From Acidobacteriota bacterium (GTDB taxonomy: Bacteria > Acidobacteriota > Terriglobia > Bryobacterales > Bryobacteraceae): DNA of 38,112 nt. Shown one piece after another: positions 1 through 8,206 of the stretch. How positions within the stretch are numbered: position 1 is the stretch's first letter; each line of letters starts with the position of its first letter. The notes under the pieces are model-generated. The model saw only the letters and a list, made by a program, of their open reading frames with translations. It was not told the origin of the DNA and did not search any database. The stretch is taken from contig JACOTZ010000016.1 in the NCBI GenBank assembly GCA_016178155.1, positions 1-38,112 on the forward strand, written 5' to 3'. The translations under genes were made by a program, and so were the position numbers.

Positions 1-142
1 CATGTCCACATAATGAGGCAAAACAATCCGAAATACAAGCACATTCTTGCTAATATTGCCTGTCTACACTTTTGGGTGCAAAACCGCAGTCAAACGAATG
101 AGATTTAAGGACTTAGTTCAAAAGCCAGAGGTGAACATCCGT

Positions 143-148
143 TATAAT
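143..148 (+). promoter_or_regulatory. Possible -10 box (TATAAT) in the AT-rich left end
   Basis: A perfect TATAAT lies in an AT-rich stretch (about 1-150) that contrasts with the GC-rich rest of the window. No convincing -35 hexamer is seen at 16-18 bp. If used, it would give the aminotransferase gene at 326 a leader of roughly 170 nt in which I recognise no riboswitch or gene. The 1-325 interval otherwise holds no supported feature. Confidence 0.3.
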
Positions 149-325
149 CAATGGCTGTTAACAGACTCGGGCACCACCAACGCGGCCGACCCGGCCTGGA
201 GATGAGCCACTCTCGAGCACGGGGCGGTGCTGTTCCTAGGGCTGCAAGTGATCTCTGGACCGCGGCAGGTCCCGCCCTGAACGGAAGCTTACATCTTCAA
301 GATATCCTTGGCTTAGGCGTCTCGT

Positions 326-1534
326 ATGACCTCTTCGGCCCGTGAATCCGTCCTCGCCGCCGCGCTCGCTTCCGAGCGCCCGCGCTTTCGCTCGCGCCGC
401 ACCGCCGGCTTCGTGGAATCGGTGATCCGCGAGATGACCCGGCTTGCCTTGGCTCGTGGCGATGCCGTGAACCTGGCCCAGGGCTTCCCCGATTTTGCCG
501 CGCCCGGCGTGCTCAAACGAGCCGCCGTCGATGCCATCCAGGCCGATATCAATCAGTACGCCATCACTTGGGGAGCCAAGCCGCTGCGCGACGCGATCGC
601 CCGCAAGTACGCCCACTGGTATGGCCTCGAGCTGGATCCCGAAGCCGAGATCACCGTCTGCTGCGGCGCCACCGAGGGCATGATCGCTTCGCTCCTCGCC
701 GTCACTAACCCCGGCGACGAGATCATCGTCTTCGAGCCTTACTACGAGAACTACCTGCCCGATACCGAGCTCTGCTCGGCCGTACGCCGCGTCGTCACCT
801 TACATGCCCCCGCCTGGACGTTCGACCCCGTTGAGCTCCGCCGCGCCTTTAACCCGCGCACCAAGGCGGTCATCCTGAATACGCCGAATAATCCAACAGG
901 CAAGGTTTTCTCGCGCGCCGAGCTGGAGCAGATTGCGGCGCTCGCCCGGGAGTTCGATGTGCTCGTCATCACCGACGAGATTTATGAGCACATCCTTTAC
1001 GACGGCGCACGTCACGTTCCGGTGATGACCCTGCCCGGCATGCGCGAGCGCGCCGTGCTGGTGAACAGCATGAGCAAGACTTATTCGGTGACCGGCTGGC
1101 GCGTCGGCTGGGTACTCGCCGCTCCCGATCTTACAAGCTCCATTCGCAAGGTCCACGACTTCCTGACTGTCGGCGCCGCCTCCCCCTTGCAGGCCGCGGG
1201 AGCGCTGGCGCTTTCCCTCCCCGACGATTACTATGCGAGGCTGTCCGCCGATTACCAGTCCCGCCGCGACAAGATCCTCGGCGTGCTCGAGCGGGCGGGA
1301 TTCCGCTGCTTCCGCCCCGCCGGCGCCTACTACGTGATGACCGCCATCTCAACTTTCGGCTTTGCCGATGACTATGCGTTCGTCCGCCACATGCTCGACC
1401 GTACCGGCGTCGCTGCCGTGCCCGGATCGAGCTTTTTCTCCAATCCCTCGGATGGCCGTGACATGGTGCGCTTCTGTTTTTGCAAAAAAGACGAAACGCT
1501 CGAAGAGGCGGGCGCCCGGCTCGCCCGGCTCTGA
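326..1534 (+). CDS. PLP-dependent aminotransferase, class I/II
   Basis: This is a fold-type I PLP enzyme of 402 aa that should transfer an amino group between an amino acid and a 2-oxo acid in the cytoplasm. The order of motifs is standard: a LAQGFPDF substrate-side motif near residue 50, NTPNNPTGK near residue 190, TDEIYEHI with the PLP-contacting Asp and Tyr near residue 215, and the Schiff-base lysine in SMSKTYS at Lys251, followed by GWRVGW. The length fits the aspartate/kynurenine/methionine aminotransferase group (AspC, YbdL or DapL-like enzymes). The substrate cannot be settled from sequence alone. The chosen ATG keeps the family's N-terminal helix; a downstream ATG at 434 would cut into it. 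The stop is one base before the next ATG, so the following small gene is probably co-transcribed. Confidence 0.92.
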   Translation: MTSSARESVLAAALASERPRFRSRRTAGFVESVIREMTRLALARGDAVNLAQGFPDFAAPGVLKRAAVDAIQADINQYAITWGAKPLRDAIARKYAHWYGLELDPEAEITVCCGATEGMIASLLAVTNPGDEIIVFEPYYENYLPDTELCSAVRRVVTLHAPAWTFDPVELRRAFNPRTKAVILNTPNNPTGKVFSRAELEQIAALAREFDVLVITDEIYEHILYDGARHVPVMTLPGMRERAVLVNSMSKTYSVTGWRVGWVLAAPDLTSSIRKVHDFLTVGAASPLQAAGALALSLPDDYYARLSADYQSRRDKILGVLERAGFRCFRPAGAYYVMTAISTFGFADDYAFVRHMLDRTGVAAVPGSSFFSNPSDGRDMVRFCFCKKDETLEEAGARLARL

Positions 1535-1535
1535 T

Positions 1536-1940
1536 ATGCTCCCGAACTTCCTGGCTCCCGAGGCTACTGTGCACGCCAACGGCGAAGGCCCGCTCGTCGA
1601 GGTCGGTGAGCACGCCGGCCGGATGATCCAGCTCACGCTCGGCATTACCGCCATCGAGGAGCAGCAGGCGATCCAAATTACCGTCTGGGGCGGTCCCGAC
1701 CCCGAGCACTCGATGCCGAAACCGCTGCTCGTGTTTCCGGAAAAGTTCTACACGGGATTGTCAGCGCTGTTCCTGGACCTCGCCCGCTACCCCGAAGTGC
1801 GTTTTCTACGGGTCAAGTGGAGGGTACATCGCTGGGGCCGCGGCTCGCTCACCCCGATGTTCCGGTTCTACGTCTTTGCCGAGCCGGTCTCGCTGCCGAA
1901 ACCCGTCGCGGCGCCCGCCGCGCGCGGATCCAAAGGATAG
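1536..1940 (+). CDS. Small conserved hypothetical protein
   Basis: This 134-aa protein begins one base after the stop of the aminotransferase gene, a spacing that implies one transcript and probably coupled translation. No signal peptide or membrane segment is visible. The middle contains mixed beta-like sequence (IQLTLGITAIEEQQ, then PKPLLVFPEKFYTG), and the tail is Ala/Pro/Lys-rich and probably disordered. The frame is open upstream into the aminotransferase, but the ATG at 1536 is the natural start. I do not recognise a named domain. Proteins of this appearance occur in Acidobacteria, but that is from memory and gives no function. Confidence 0.75.
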   Translation: MLPNFLAPEATVHANGEGPLVEVGEHAGRMIQLTLGITAIEEQQAIQITVWGGPDPEHSMPKPLLVFPEKFYTGLSALFLDLARYPEVRFLRVKWRVHRWGRGSLTPMFRFYVFAEPVSLPKPVAAPAARGSKG

Positions 1941-2105
1941 CAACAAAGATCGCAAGCCGAGGACCTGATCGGTACGAGCTCCTGGGACATGCGGGGCTGG
2001 GACGAATGCCGGCCGCTCCGTAAGGTTAGGCCTTGACGAAGCGCCCGCGTGGCCGTGCCGTGCACTGTCTGCTCTTGTGGAACCCGCGCAGATGAGAAAT
2101 CCGGA

Positions 2106-2660
2106 CTACCGACCTTCCAACGTCTGCACAATCTCGGCCAGTTTCAACACGCTGTTCCAATTTCTGCATGTCCCGGACGTTCTCAGCATCTTTTCGATCA
2201 ACGCCGGCGCCAGTTTTGGACGTGCCATGCCGTTGGGAAAATACACGTACGCTTCGCGGCCAAGGATCTGTAGTTCTTCAGGATCAGCCCGGATGCTGAG
2301 CACCTTCTCCCGAGCCTCGCGGCTGGGCTCACTGGCGAGAAACATGACCAGGAGCTTACTCGGATCGATGTCACGCCGCTTCGCGAATGGATTTCCTGCA
2401 ATGACATTTCGCATTTCCACGGAGGTGCGAAGTAGGACATCAGGGCGAAAGCCGAAGCTCCTTTCGACGGCGTCCTCGATCCGGCTTCGAAGTCGAACCA
2501 GATCCTTTTCGCCGGTCCTGAAAACTACGTTGCCGCTCTGGATGTAGGTGCGGGGATCTTCGAGTTCGAGCGATTGATAGAGGCCCCGGAGCGCCTCCAT
2601 CTTGATCATTTTGTGCCCGCCAACATTAATGCCGCGAAGCATGGAAATGACCACGGTCAT
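2106..2660 (-). CDS. DUF1697 family protein
   Basis: The 184-aa product begins TVVISMLRGINVGG after the Met, the diagnostic start of DUF1697 proteins. It continues with the conserved YIQSGNVVF and NPFAKR-type segments and ends in the family's NWNSVLKLAEI motif. The family is a small cytoplasmic alpha/beta fold of unknown function, usually about 180 aa, so this copy is complete. I placed the start at 2660 because a GGA sits about seven bases upstream and the family starts here. An in-frame ATG at 2672 and a longer extension to 2756 exist but have no ribosome-binding site. Third codon positions look less GC-rich than in neighbours, which could reflect transfer, though this was not computed. Confidence 0.88.
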   Translation of the reverse strand: MTVVISMLRGINVGGHKMIKMEALRGLYQSLELEDPRTYIQSGNVVFRTGEKDLVRLRSRIEDAVERSFGFRPDVLLRTSVEMRNVIAGNPFAKRRDIDPSKLLVMFLASEPSREAREKVLSIRADPEELQILGREAYVYFPNGMARPKLAPALIEKMLRTSGTCRNWNSVLKLAEIVQTLEGR

Positions 2661-2768
2661 AGAAAGTTCCATATCGCTGTGTCCGGGAAATGAAGGGCAG
2701 CCTTTTCGAGGGCTGCTCTCCTCTCCCCGTTTCGCCGATTCGGAACCACCCGCCAAAACCCGGACCAG

Positions 2769-3515
2769 CTATAGCCGGTTGATCAGGCTGGCCACGTAAC
2801 CGGCGCCGAAACCGTTGTCGATGTTTACCACCGTGACGTTGCTCGCGCAACTGTTCAGCATGCCGAGCAGCGCCGCCAGCCCGTTAAAGCTCGCTCCGTA
2901 GCCGACGCTGGTCGGCACCGCAATCACGGGACAGGACACCATGCCTCCCACCGCGCTGGGTAGCGCGCCTTCCATGCCGGCGCAGACCACGCACACCCGC
3001 GCTGCCGTCAGGCGCGCGCTGTTGGAGATGAGCCGGTGAATGCCGGCGACGCCGATGTCGTAAATGGCTTCGACCTCGTTGCCCATGGTCTCGGCCGTGA
3101 CCTCGGCCTCCTGCGCGACCGGCATGTCGCTCGTGCCCGCGCATACCACCGTAATCTTCCCCTTGCCGTGCACGGTGCGGTCGCGCCAGACCCGAACCGC
3201 GCCGGAAAGGGGGAAGTACTCGACTGCGGGAAATCGGGCGACGAGTCGGTCGGCGATGGCCGCGTCCACCCGCGTGATCAGGAGGTTCGGCGAGCGCGCC
3301 AGGATGCTGGCCGCGATCTCGATCACCTGATCGGGCGCTTTGCCTTTGCCGAAAACTACTTCGGGCATGCCGTGCCGCAACGCTCGATGATGGTCGACCT
3401 TCGCGAAGCCGAGGTCTTCAAACGGCATGTGCCGGAGCCGCTCGAGGGCCGAATCGACCTCTACCGCCCCCGCGCGCACGTCGTCAAGGAGTGCGCGCAA
3501 CTGCTCCTGATCCAT
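2769..3515 (-). CDS. larB: Nickel pincer cofactor biosynthesis protein LarB
   Basis: The 248-aa product matches LarB from end to end. The N-terminal helical part carries [18 protein letters not shown], and a C-terminal PurE-like (AIR carboxylase) domain occupies about residues 120-248, with [18 protein letters not shown] and [14 protein letters not shown]. In characterised systems LarB carboxylates and hydrolyses nicotinic acid adenine dinucleotide, the first step to the nickel-pincer nucleotide used by lactate racemase and related epimerases. LarC and LarE are needed for the later steps and are not in this window. The gene lies 30 bp downstream of the DUF192 reading frame on the same strand, so the two are likely in one operon. 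Confidence 0.93.
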   Translation of the reverse strand: MDQEQLRALLDDVRAGAVEVDSALERLRHMPFEDLGFAKVDHHRALRHGMPEVVFGKGKAPDQVIEIAASILARSPNLLITRVDAAIADRLVARFPAVEYFPLSGAVRVWRDRTVHGKGKITVVCAGTSDMPVAQEAEVTAETMGNEVEAIYDIGVAGIHRLISNSARLTAARVCVVCAGMEGALPSAVGGMVSCPVIAVPTSVGYGASFNGLAALLGMLNSCASNVTVVNIDNGFGAGYVASLINRL

Positions 3516-3545
3516 GACAGCTATTATGGCAATCGTCCGCGTGAC

Positions 3546-3999
3546 TCAGAAATTCAATCGATCGCCCCGCCTCAGCCCGTGTCGCGCAGCCGAGCCGGCC
3601 GGCAATTCGAGCACGTACGCCGCCTCTTCTTGGCCGCCGTAATTCGGGCAGTTTTTCGCGCTCGTCTCGCGGCAGGGCGGCGTATTCGCCGAGATCTCGA
3701 CAATGCGCCGGTCCAGCCCCAGCCAGATGATGTCGAGTGGCACTTTGACGTTATACATCCAATAGGGATAGCGGCCCGGGCTGCCGTGGATGAACAGCAT
3801 GCCTCGGCCCTTGGGCAGCCTGTCGCGGAACATTCATGCCGCGCATCATGTCCTCGGGCTTGGTCATCACCTCGGCCTTGACGCGCGTGCCGTCGGGCAG
3901 CCCGATCAGCATGGTCCCGACTTCGTTGAGTTCGCCGTCCCCGTTGCAGGAGAGGGCAAGCGACGCGAGCGCCACCGCCGCAATCAGACGCAGGAGCAT
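3546..3999 (-). pseudogene. DUF192 lipoprotein, interrupted by a one-base frameshift
   Basis: Two overlapping frames together make one DUF192 protein of about 150 aa. The first runs from the ATG at 3999 and encodes a hydrophobic leader ending in LALSC, a plausible though non-canonical lipobox, then VKAEVMTKPEDMMRGM. The second begins at 3833 and encodes MFRDRLPKGRGMLFIHGSPG, WMYNVKVPLDIIWL, VEISANTPP and the family's C-terminal GLRRGDRLNF. Removing one A from the AA at 3833-3834 (minus-strand context ATGAATG) restores the expected RGMMFRD junction. DUF192 proteins are small exported beta-rich proteins of unknown function. The break may be a sequencing error or a true lesion. The start is only 30 bp from the diverging mqnP start, so the two promoters must overlap the opposing genes. 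Confidence 0.82.
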
Positions 4000-4029
4000 T
4001 TACTAGAATGTTACTGTCTCGCCCTCTCC

Positions 4030-4917
4030 ATGGCTCAATCGCTCCTCAGGCGCGTCCGGCTCACGCTCGAGATGATCCGCTTCGAGCACTCGGTCTTCGC
4101 CCTGCCGTTCGCGCTCACGGGAGCGCTGCTGGCCCTGCGCGAGGATGCCTTTGCCACGCCCGCGCTCGGATGGAAGATCTTCTTCATTATCCTGGCGATG
4201 GTGGCCGCGCGCTCAGCGGCCATGGCTTTTAACCGCCTGGTCGACGCCGATGTCGACGCGCGCAACCCGCGCACCCGCATGCGCCACATTCCCGCCGGCC
4301 TTTTGACCAGGCGCTTCGCCTGGGGATTCACGATCGCGATGTCGGTGTTGTTCATCGCGTCGGCCGGCGCGCTGAACCCGCTCTGCCTGCGCCTGGCGCC
4401 GCTCGCGCTGGCCGTGGTGTTGTTCTATTCGTTCACCAAGCGCTTCACTTCCTTCTCGCATGTTGTGCTCGGGTTCGCGCTGGGCATCGCGCCCGCGGCG
4501 GCCTGGATCGCCGTGCGCGGCTCGCTTGATCCGCGCATTCTCTGGCTCACCGCCGCCGTCACCCTCTGGACCGCGGGCTTCGACATCATTTACTCGTGCC
4601 AGGATTACGACTTTGACCGGCGCGAGCGCCTGTTCAGCCTGCCGCGAACCCTGGGCATCGCCGGCGCACTCTGGGTCGCGCGCGTCTTTCATCTGGCGAT
4701 GCTCGTCTGTCTCATTGCGCTCGTCCGCGGCTTCGGCCTCGGCGCGCTGGCCTATGGCGGCATCGCCGTCATCGGCGCGCTGCTGATCTATGAGCACTGG
4801 CTCGTGCGCGCCGGCGACCTGTCACGCGTGAACGCCGCGTTTTTCACCGTAAACGGCTATGTCAGCGTGCTATTCTTCTTGTTTTGGACTGCCGATATCC
4901 TCTGGCGGGGCGCGTAA
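4030..4917 (+). CDS. mqnP: UbiA-family prenyltransferase, menaquinone pathway (MqnP)
   Basis: This 295-aa integral membrane protein has the two aspartate-rich motifs of UbiA enzymes. N68-x3-D72-x3-D76 lies in NRLVDADVDARNPRT, and D185-x2-Y188-x3-D192 lies in DIIYSCQD. About eight hydrophobic helices surround them. UbiA enzymes attach a polyprenyl chain to an aromatic acid at the inner membrane. Because aminofutalosine synthase starts three bases after its stop, this copy most probably prenylates the futalosine-pathway intermediate (MqnP) and not 4-hydroxybenzoate. I chose the ATG at 4030; the frame is open further upstream, but that part is antisense to the DUF192 gene and lacks UbiA character. 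Confidence 0.88.
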   Translation: MAQSLLRRVRLTLEMIRFEHSVFALPFALTGALLALREDAFATPALGWKIFFIILAMVAARSAAMAFNRLVDADVDARNPRTRMRHIPAGLLTRRFAWGFTIAMSVLFIASAGALNPLCLRLAPLALAVVLFYSFTKRFTSFSHVVLGFALGIAPAAAWIAVRGSLDPRILWLTAAVTLWTAGFDIIYSCQDYDFDRRERLFSLPRTLGIAGALWVARVFHLAMLVCLIALVRGFGLGALAYGGIAVIGALLIYEHWLVRAGDLSRVNAAFFTVNGYVSVLFFLFWTADILWRGA

Positions 4918-4920
4918 TTC

Positions 4921-6039
4921 ATGACGGTAATCGTTGACGACTCGCGGCTGCGGCCCGTTCTCGCGAAGGTCGAGCGCGGCGAGCGGCTCCACCGCGAAGA
5001 GGGCCTCGCGCTCTACCGCACCTCCGACATCCTCGCTCTCGGCTACATGGCCAACCTCGTCCGCGAGCGCCTCCACGGCAATCTCACCTATTTCAATGTC
5101 AATCGCCACATTAATCCCACCGACGTCTGCGTGGCGAGCTGCCGGCTTTGCGCGTTCGGCAAGCGCGTCCGCGACCCGCGCGCCTACACCATGTCGCTCG
5201 AGCAGGTGTGGGAGACCGCCGGCCGCGGCTGGTCGGAGGCGGTGACCGAGTTCCACATCGTCGGCGGCCTGCATCCCGAGCTGAGGCTCGACTGGTATTG
5301 CCGCATGCTGCGCGGCCTCAAGGAGCGCTTCCCGCAGGTCCACCTGAAGGCCTTCACCATGGTCGAGATCGCCTACTTGGCGCAGCGCACGAGCATCCCG
5401 GTCCACGAGACGCTCGAACGCCTGATCGATGCGGGCGTCGATTCCTTGCCCGGCGGCGGCGCCGAGATCTTCTCCGAGCGCGTACGCCGGATTATCTGCG
5501 ACCACAAGATTGACGGCGCCCAGTGGATCGAGGTCGCCCGCACTGCGCACCAGCTCGGGCTCAAGAGCAACTGCACTATGCTGTACGGCCATATCGAGAA
5601 TGAAGAGGACCGGGTCGACCACCTCCTCAGGCTGCGCGAGCTGCAGGATGACACGCGCGGCTTCGTCACCTATATCCCGCTCGCCTTCCACCCCGACCAC
5701 ACGCCGCTCGAGCACATCGCGCGGACAACGGGATTTGATGACTTGAAAAATATCGCGGTGGCGCGCCTGATGCTGGACAATATCCCGCACATCAAGGCCT
5801 ACTGGATCATGATGACGCCCAGGATCGCGCAGATCGCGCAGCGCTTCGGGGCGGACGACATCGACGGTACGGTGGTCGAAGAAAAGATCTACCACGACGC
5901 CGGCGCCACTACCAGCCAGTCGCTCCGTCGCGGCGAGCTGCTGCGCCTGATCCGGGAAGCCGGCCGTGAGCCTGTCGAGCGCGATACGCTTTACCGCCCC
6001 GTGCGGCGAACCGAGACCGCGTTCACCGTGCTGGTGTAG
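4921..6039 (+). CDS. mqnE: Aminodeoxyfutalosine synthase, radical SAM (MqnE)
   Basis: The 372-aa enzyme has the radical SAM cluster motif C70-x3-C74-x2-C77 in CVASCRLCAFG, preceded by TYFNVNRHINPTDV and followed by TEFHIVGGLHPE at 110-120. These are hallmarks of MqnE as opposed to MqnC. MqnE joins 3-[(1-carboxyvinyl)oxy]benzoate to the adenosyl part of SAM, giving 6-amino-6-deoxyfutalosine, the second committed intermediate of the futalosine menaquinone pathway. It starts three bases after the mqnP stop. Other mqn genes (mqnA, mqnB, mqnC, mqnD) are outside the window. Confidence 0.94.
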   Translation: MTVIVDDSRLRPVLAKVERGERLHREEGLALYRTSDILALGYMANLVRERLHGNLTYFNVNRHINPTDVCVASCRLCAFGKRVRDPRAYTMSLEQVWETAGRGWSEAVTEFHIVGGLHPELRLDWYCRMLRGLKERFPQVHLKAFTMVEIAYLAQRTSIPVHETLERLIDAGVDSLPGGGAEIFSERVRRIICDHKIDGAQWIEVARTAHQLGLKSNCTMLYGHIENEEDRVDHLLRLRELQDDTRGFVTYIPLAFHPDHTPLEHIARTTGFDDLKNIAVARLMLDNIPHIKAYWIMMTPRIAQIAQRFGADDIDGTVVEEKIYHDAGATTSQSLRRGELLRLIREAGREPVERDTLYRPVRRTETAFTVLV

Positions 6040-6107
6040 GCGCTGCAGGGAAGCCCCGCGGGCGAGTGGCGCGCGCGTTGCAGCAATAAGGATCGTAGGG
6101 TTCCGAC

Positions 6108-7028
6108 ATGAGACTTGCCCCGATTTTCAGCCTGATTCTGCTCGCCGGCGCGGCCTCGGCGCAACCCGCGGCCCAGACGCCGAAGCCCGCCACGGCGGCT
6201 AAGCCCGCACCCCCGCGGCCGGCGCTTGAGCCCGGTCTGTACGCCGTCATCCAGACATCGATGGGCGTCATCACGGCCCTGCTCTTCGAGAAAGAATCCC
6301 CGATCACGGTCAGGAACTTCGTTGACCTCGCCACCGGCCGTAAGGTATGGACTGATCCGAAGACCGGCCAGCGCGTGAAGCGGCCGCTTTATAACGGGCT
6401 GATTTGGCATCGGGTCATTCCCGGATTCATGATCCAGGGCGGCGATCCCATGGGCACGGGTATGGGCGGCACCGACGCCATCCCTGATGAATTCGACCGT
6501 TCGCTGCACTTTGACCGCCCCGGTCGCCTCGGCATGGCCAACGCCGGTCCGGGCACCGGCAGCTCGCAATTCTTCATCACCGACGTGCCCACCCCGCATC
6601 TGGACGGTCTGCACACCATTTTCGGGCAAGTGGTTGCGGGCCAGGAGGTCGTCGGGAAAATCGCGCGCGTGCCCCGCGACGACACGAATCGGCCGCGCAC
6701 GCCCGTGCGCATCGTGCGGGTGACCATCAAACGCCAGGGCGCCGGCCCGCGGCCACCAAGCCCAAGCCCGCCGCCGGCAAGCCGAAACCTGCGCCCGCGT
6801 CGAAGCCGAAGCCGGCCGCCGCAAAGCCGAAAGCTTGACGTAAATACGTACCGTCGGCATCTCGACCCGAGCGCAAGCGACCGCAAAACAGGTTGCGCCT
6901 TCTGCCGCGCCCTGGCCGAGGTTCGTCACCACCACTCCCTGACGGTCGTGGCTCAGAACGCTTCCACTGATTTGACGGCACTTACTGAGCCGCGCGCGTC
7001 AGCAAGCGGTTCGAAATCCTGTCGGTGA
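6108..7028 (+). CDS. Secreted cyclophilin-type peptidyl-prolyl isomerase; C-terminal tail frameshifted
   Basis: Residues 1-18 form a signal peptide (cleavage near AASA-QP), then a Pro/Ala linker leads to a complete cyclophilin domain at about 43-208. Active-site features are visible: Arg102 in WHRVIPGFMIQGGDP, Gln110, SSQFFIT near 152-158 and His169 in LDGLHTIFGQ. The enzyme should catalyse proline isomerisation in the periplasm. After residue 210 the frame turns into low-complexity Arg/Ser/Pro and runs on through a dispersed repeat to a stop at 7028. Another frame from about 6746 reads an Ala/Lys/Pro tail (ATKPKPAAGKPKP and so on) ending at TGA 6836-6838. One missing C in the CCC at 6746-6748 would explain this, so the native end is probably 6838. 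Confidence 0.9.
   Translation: MRLAPIFSLILLAGAASAQPAAQTPKPATAAKPAPPRPALEPGLYAVIQTSMGVITALLFEKESPITVRNFVDLATGRKVWTDPKTGQRVKRPLYNGLIWHRVIPGFMIQGGDPMGTGMGGTDAIPDEFDRSLHFDRPGRLGMANAGPGTGSSQFFITDVPTPHLDGLHTIFGQVVAGQEVVGKIARVPRDDTNRPRTPVRIVRVTIKRQGAGPRPPSPSPPPASRNLRPRRSRSRPPQSRKLDVNTYRRHLDPSASDRKTGCAFCRALAEVRHHHSLTVVAQNASTDLTALTEPRASASGSKSCR
6871..6898. repeat. Small inverted repeat GCGCAA/TTGCGC
   Basis: A perfect 6-bp inverted repeat (6871-6876 and 6893-6898) with a 16-nt loop lies just after the probable native end of the cyclophilin gene and before the 123-bp element. It has no T-tract, so it is at best a weak terminator or part of the repeat cluster. Confidence 0.3.
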
Positions 7029-7038
7029 CGAACTTCGG
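6916..7038. repeat. 123-bp composite palindromic element, copy 1
   Basis: The element is bounded by a 15-bp terminal inverted repeat with one mismatch: CCGAGGTTCGTCACC at 6916-6930 and GGTGACGAACTTCGG at 7024-7038. Inside are two hairpin modules in opposite orientation. The left one, read on the minus strand, is GAGCCAC, 12-nt loop, GTGGTG (about 6930-6954). The right one is GAGCCGC, 12-nt loop, GCGGTTC (6987-7012). A nearly identical copy occurs at 23869-23990 and a diverged one near 30672-30750. No transposase is encoded. Size and terminal repeats suggest a MITE- or REP-like dispersed element. The as-read cyclophilin frame runs into it only because of the frameshift. Confidence 0.85.
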
Positions 7039-7053
7039 CTGGGCCGCAGCCGC

Positions 7054-7085
7054 CCCCGGGCCGGCTTCCCCGGCGAAAGGAATAC
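7054..7085. repeat. About 31-bp dispersed repeat, copy 1
   Basis: The sequence GGCCGGCTTCCCCGGCGAA with its flanks recurs at 18872-18902 with one gap and three substitutions over about 32 positions, ending in AATAC in both. It sits immediately beside the 123-bp element, between genes. Function is unknown. Confidence 0.5.
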
Positions 7086-7195
7086 CCCTGCCGTATTTTG
7101 GGAAAGTGACGAATAAGCCGGTTTCCGCCGGCCGCCGAACTCAAGCCGCAGGTTCGTCCCGCAGCTCGCCTGAAAGCGGTAGCCGCCGCAGCGCC

Positions 7196-8206
7196 TCAGG
7201 GGACGTCCTCGAGCCTGGTCCACTGACTTTCGTCGTTGTTATTGCAGGCGTTATTTGTCTTGGTGCAAACCAGGATTCTGTTGATCGGATGAATCTCCCA
7301 GAGCGAGAAACGCTTGGGCTGCGAGGAGCCGCTGTCGGGGTCGGAATTGACGACGTGAGGGTTGTCGTAGAACAGCCCTCCTTCCACCCATACCTTCCGC
7401 TTTTGGGTCTTCACCTTCTTCAGACGCGGAATGGTCCACTTGCCAGGCCGATCCTGCGGAATCGCTTCGATGACGATGCCGTCGAACTCATCCTTGGTGG
7501 AGCTGGACGCGATTGAAATGTGAAAGTCATTATTGGCGGTCTGTTTGATATTGCAGTTGACGCTTTCCCCCGAGGTGTTCGGGTGGGGATTCCGCTTGCC
7601 AACGGAGAGGAATCCGGTAATGCGGACCAGGGTGGCTTCACCTACCGTGCCGTTGCTTACGTCGAAGCCCTGCAGCAGGGCGCGGTCATCCGCGTCGAAC
7701 TCGCGCCCCTGGCTTTCTTCGAACAACTGGTCGGTCTGATCCTGCAGTGAGGCGAAGTCGGTGAAACTCATGCGGATGGGCGTGGCGCCCGCGGGCGTGC
7801 GGCGTTTGGCCACGTTTCGTAACCCGATTTTCGATTGCGGGGAAGCGCAACCGTGCTCCGGGCACGCATCCAGGTTTGCCGCACATTGTTCACCGGCGGT
7901 GATGGCTTCCTCGGGCGGCGGAGCTTCGGCCGTTATGCGGACATCATCGGCCGGGATCCAGCCGATGCCGCCCTTGGGCACGGCGACGCGCAGGAAATCA
8001 TCGACGCGGCGGCCCTCGATCCAGCGCAGGCTCACGCCCGGCTCGAGGCGGCGCACGAGCTGAGAGCCAAAGCGCGGCGCCGACCGCACCGTTGTTTTGG
8101 CGGTGGTTTCGATGCGGCCGAAGCGCGCCAGGTCAGGATCCTGGGCGGCAGCAACGAATGGCGCCGCGAGCAGAATGGCGGCAGCGAGCAGAGAACGCGG
8201 GGTCAT
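7196..8206 (-). CDS. Secreted SH3-like and OB-like domain protein
   Basis: The 336-aa product starts with a signal peptide (1-21, cleavage near VAAA-QD). A bacterial SH3-like domain follows at about 30-92, with TTVRSAPRFGSQLVRRLEPG and the typical GWIPADDVR end. A Cys-containing linker (C108, C115, C120) leads to a beta-rich region at 190-325 (VRITGFLSVG, NDFHISI, VWVEGGLFYDN, SLWEIHPI) that resembles secreted OB-fold domains ending in WEIHP. It probably acts in the periplasm or outside the cell in binding rather than catalysis. Its ATG overlaps the stop of the upstream subtilase gene as ATGA (8203-8206), so the two are translationally coupled. The domain reading is from pattern recognition only. 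Confidence 0.75.
   Translation of the reverse strand: MTPRSLLAAAILLAAPFVAAAQDPDLARFGRIETTAKTTVRSAPRFGSQLVRRLEPGVSLRWIEGRRVDDFLRVAVPKGGIGWIPADDVRITAEAPPPEEAITAGEQCAANLDACPEHGCASPQSKIGLRNVAKRRTPAGATPIRMSFTDFASLQDQTDQLFEESQGREFDADDRALLQGFDVSNGTVGEATLVRITGFLSVGKRNPHPNTSGESVNCNIKQTANNDFHISIASSSTKDEFDGIVIEAIPQDRPGKWTIPRLKKVKTQKRKVWVEGGLFYDNPHVVNSDPDSGSSQPKRFSLWEIHPINRILVCTKTNNACNNNDESQWTRLEDVP

Noticed and set aside
151-345. 64-codon frame at the left end
   Set aside because: It starts three bases after a TATAAT box, has no ribosome-binding site or recognisable family, and overlaps the aminotransferase start.
7006-7020. GGTTCGAAATCC in the composite element, resembling a tRNA T-loop
   Set aside because: No acceptor stem, anticodon arm or correct spacing surrounds it; it is part of the repeat and occurs again at about 23960.
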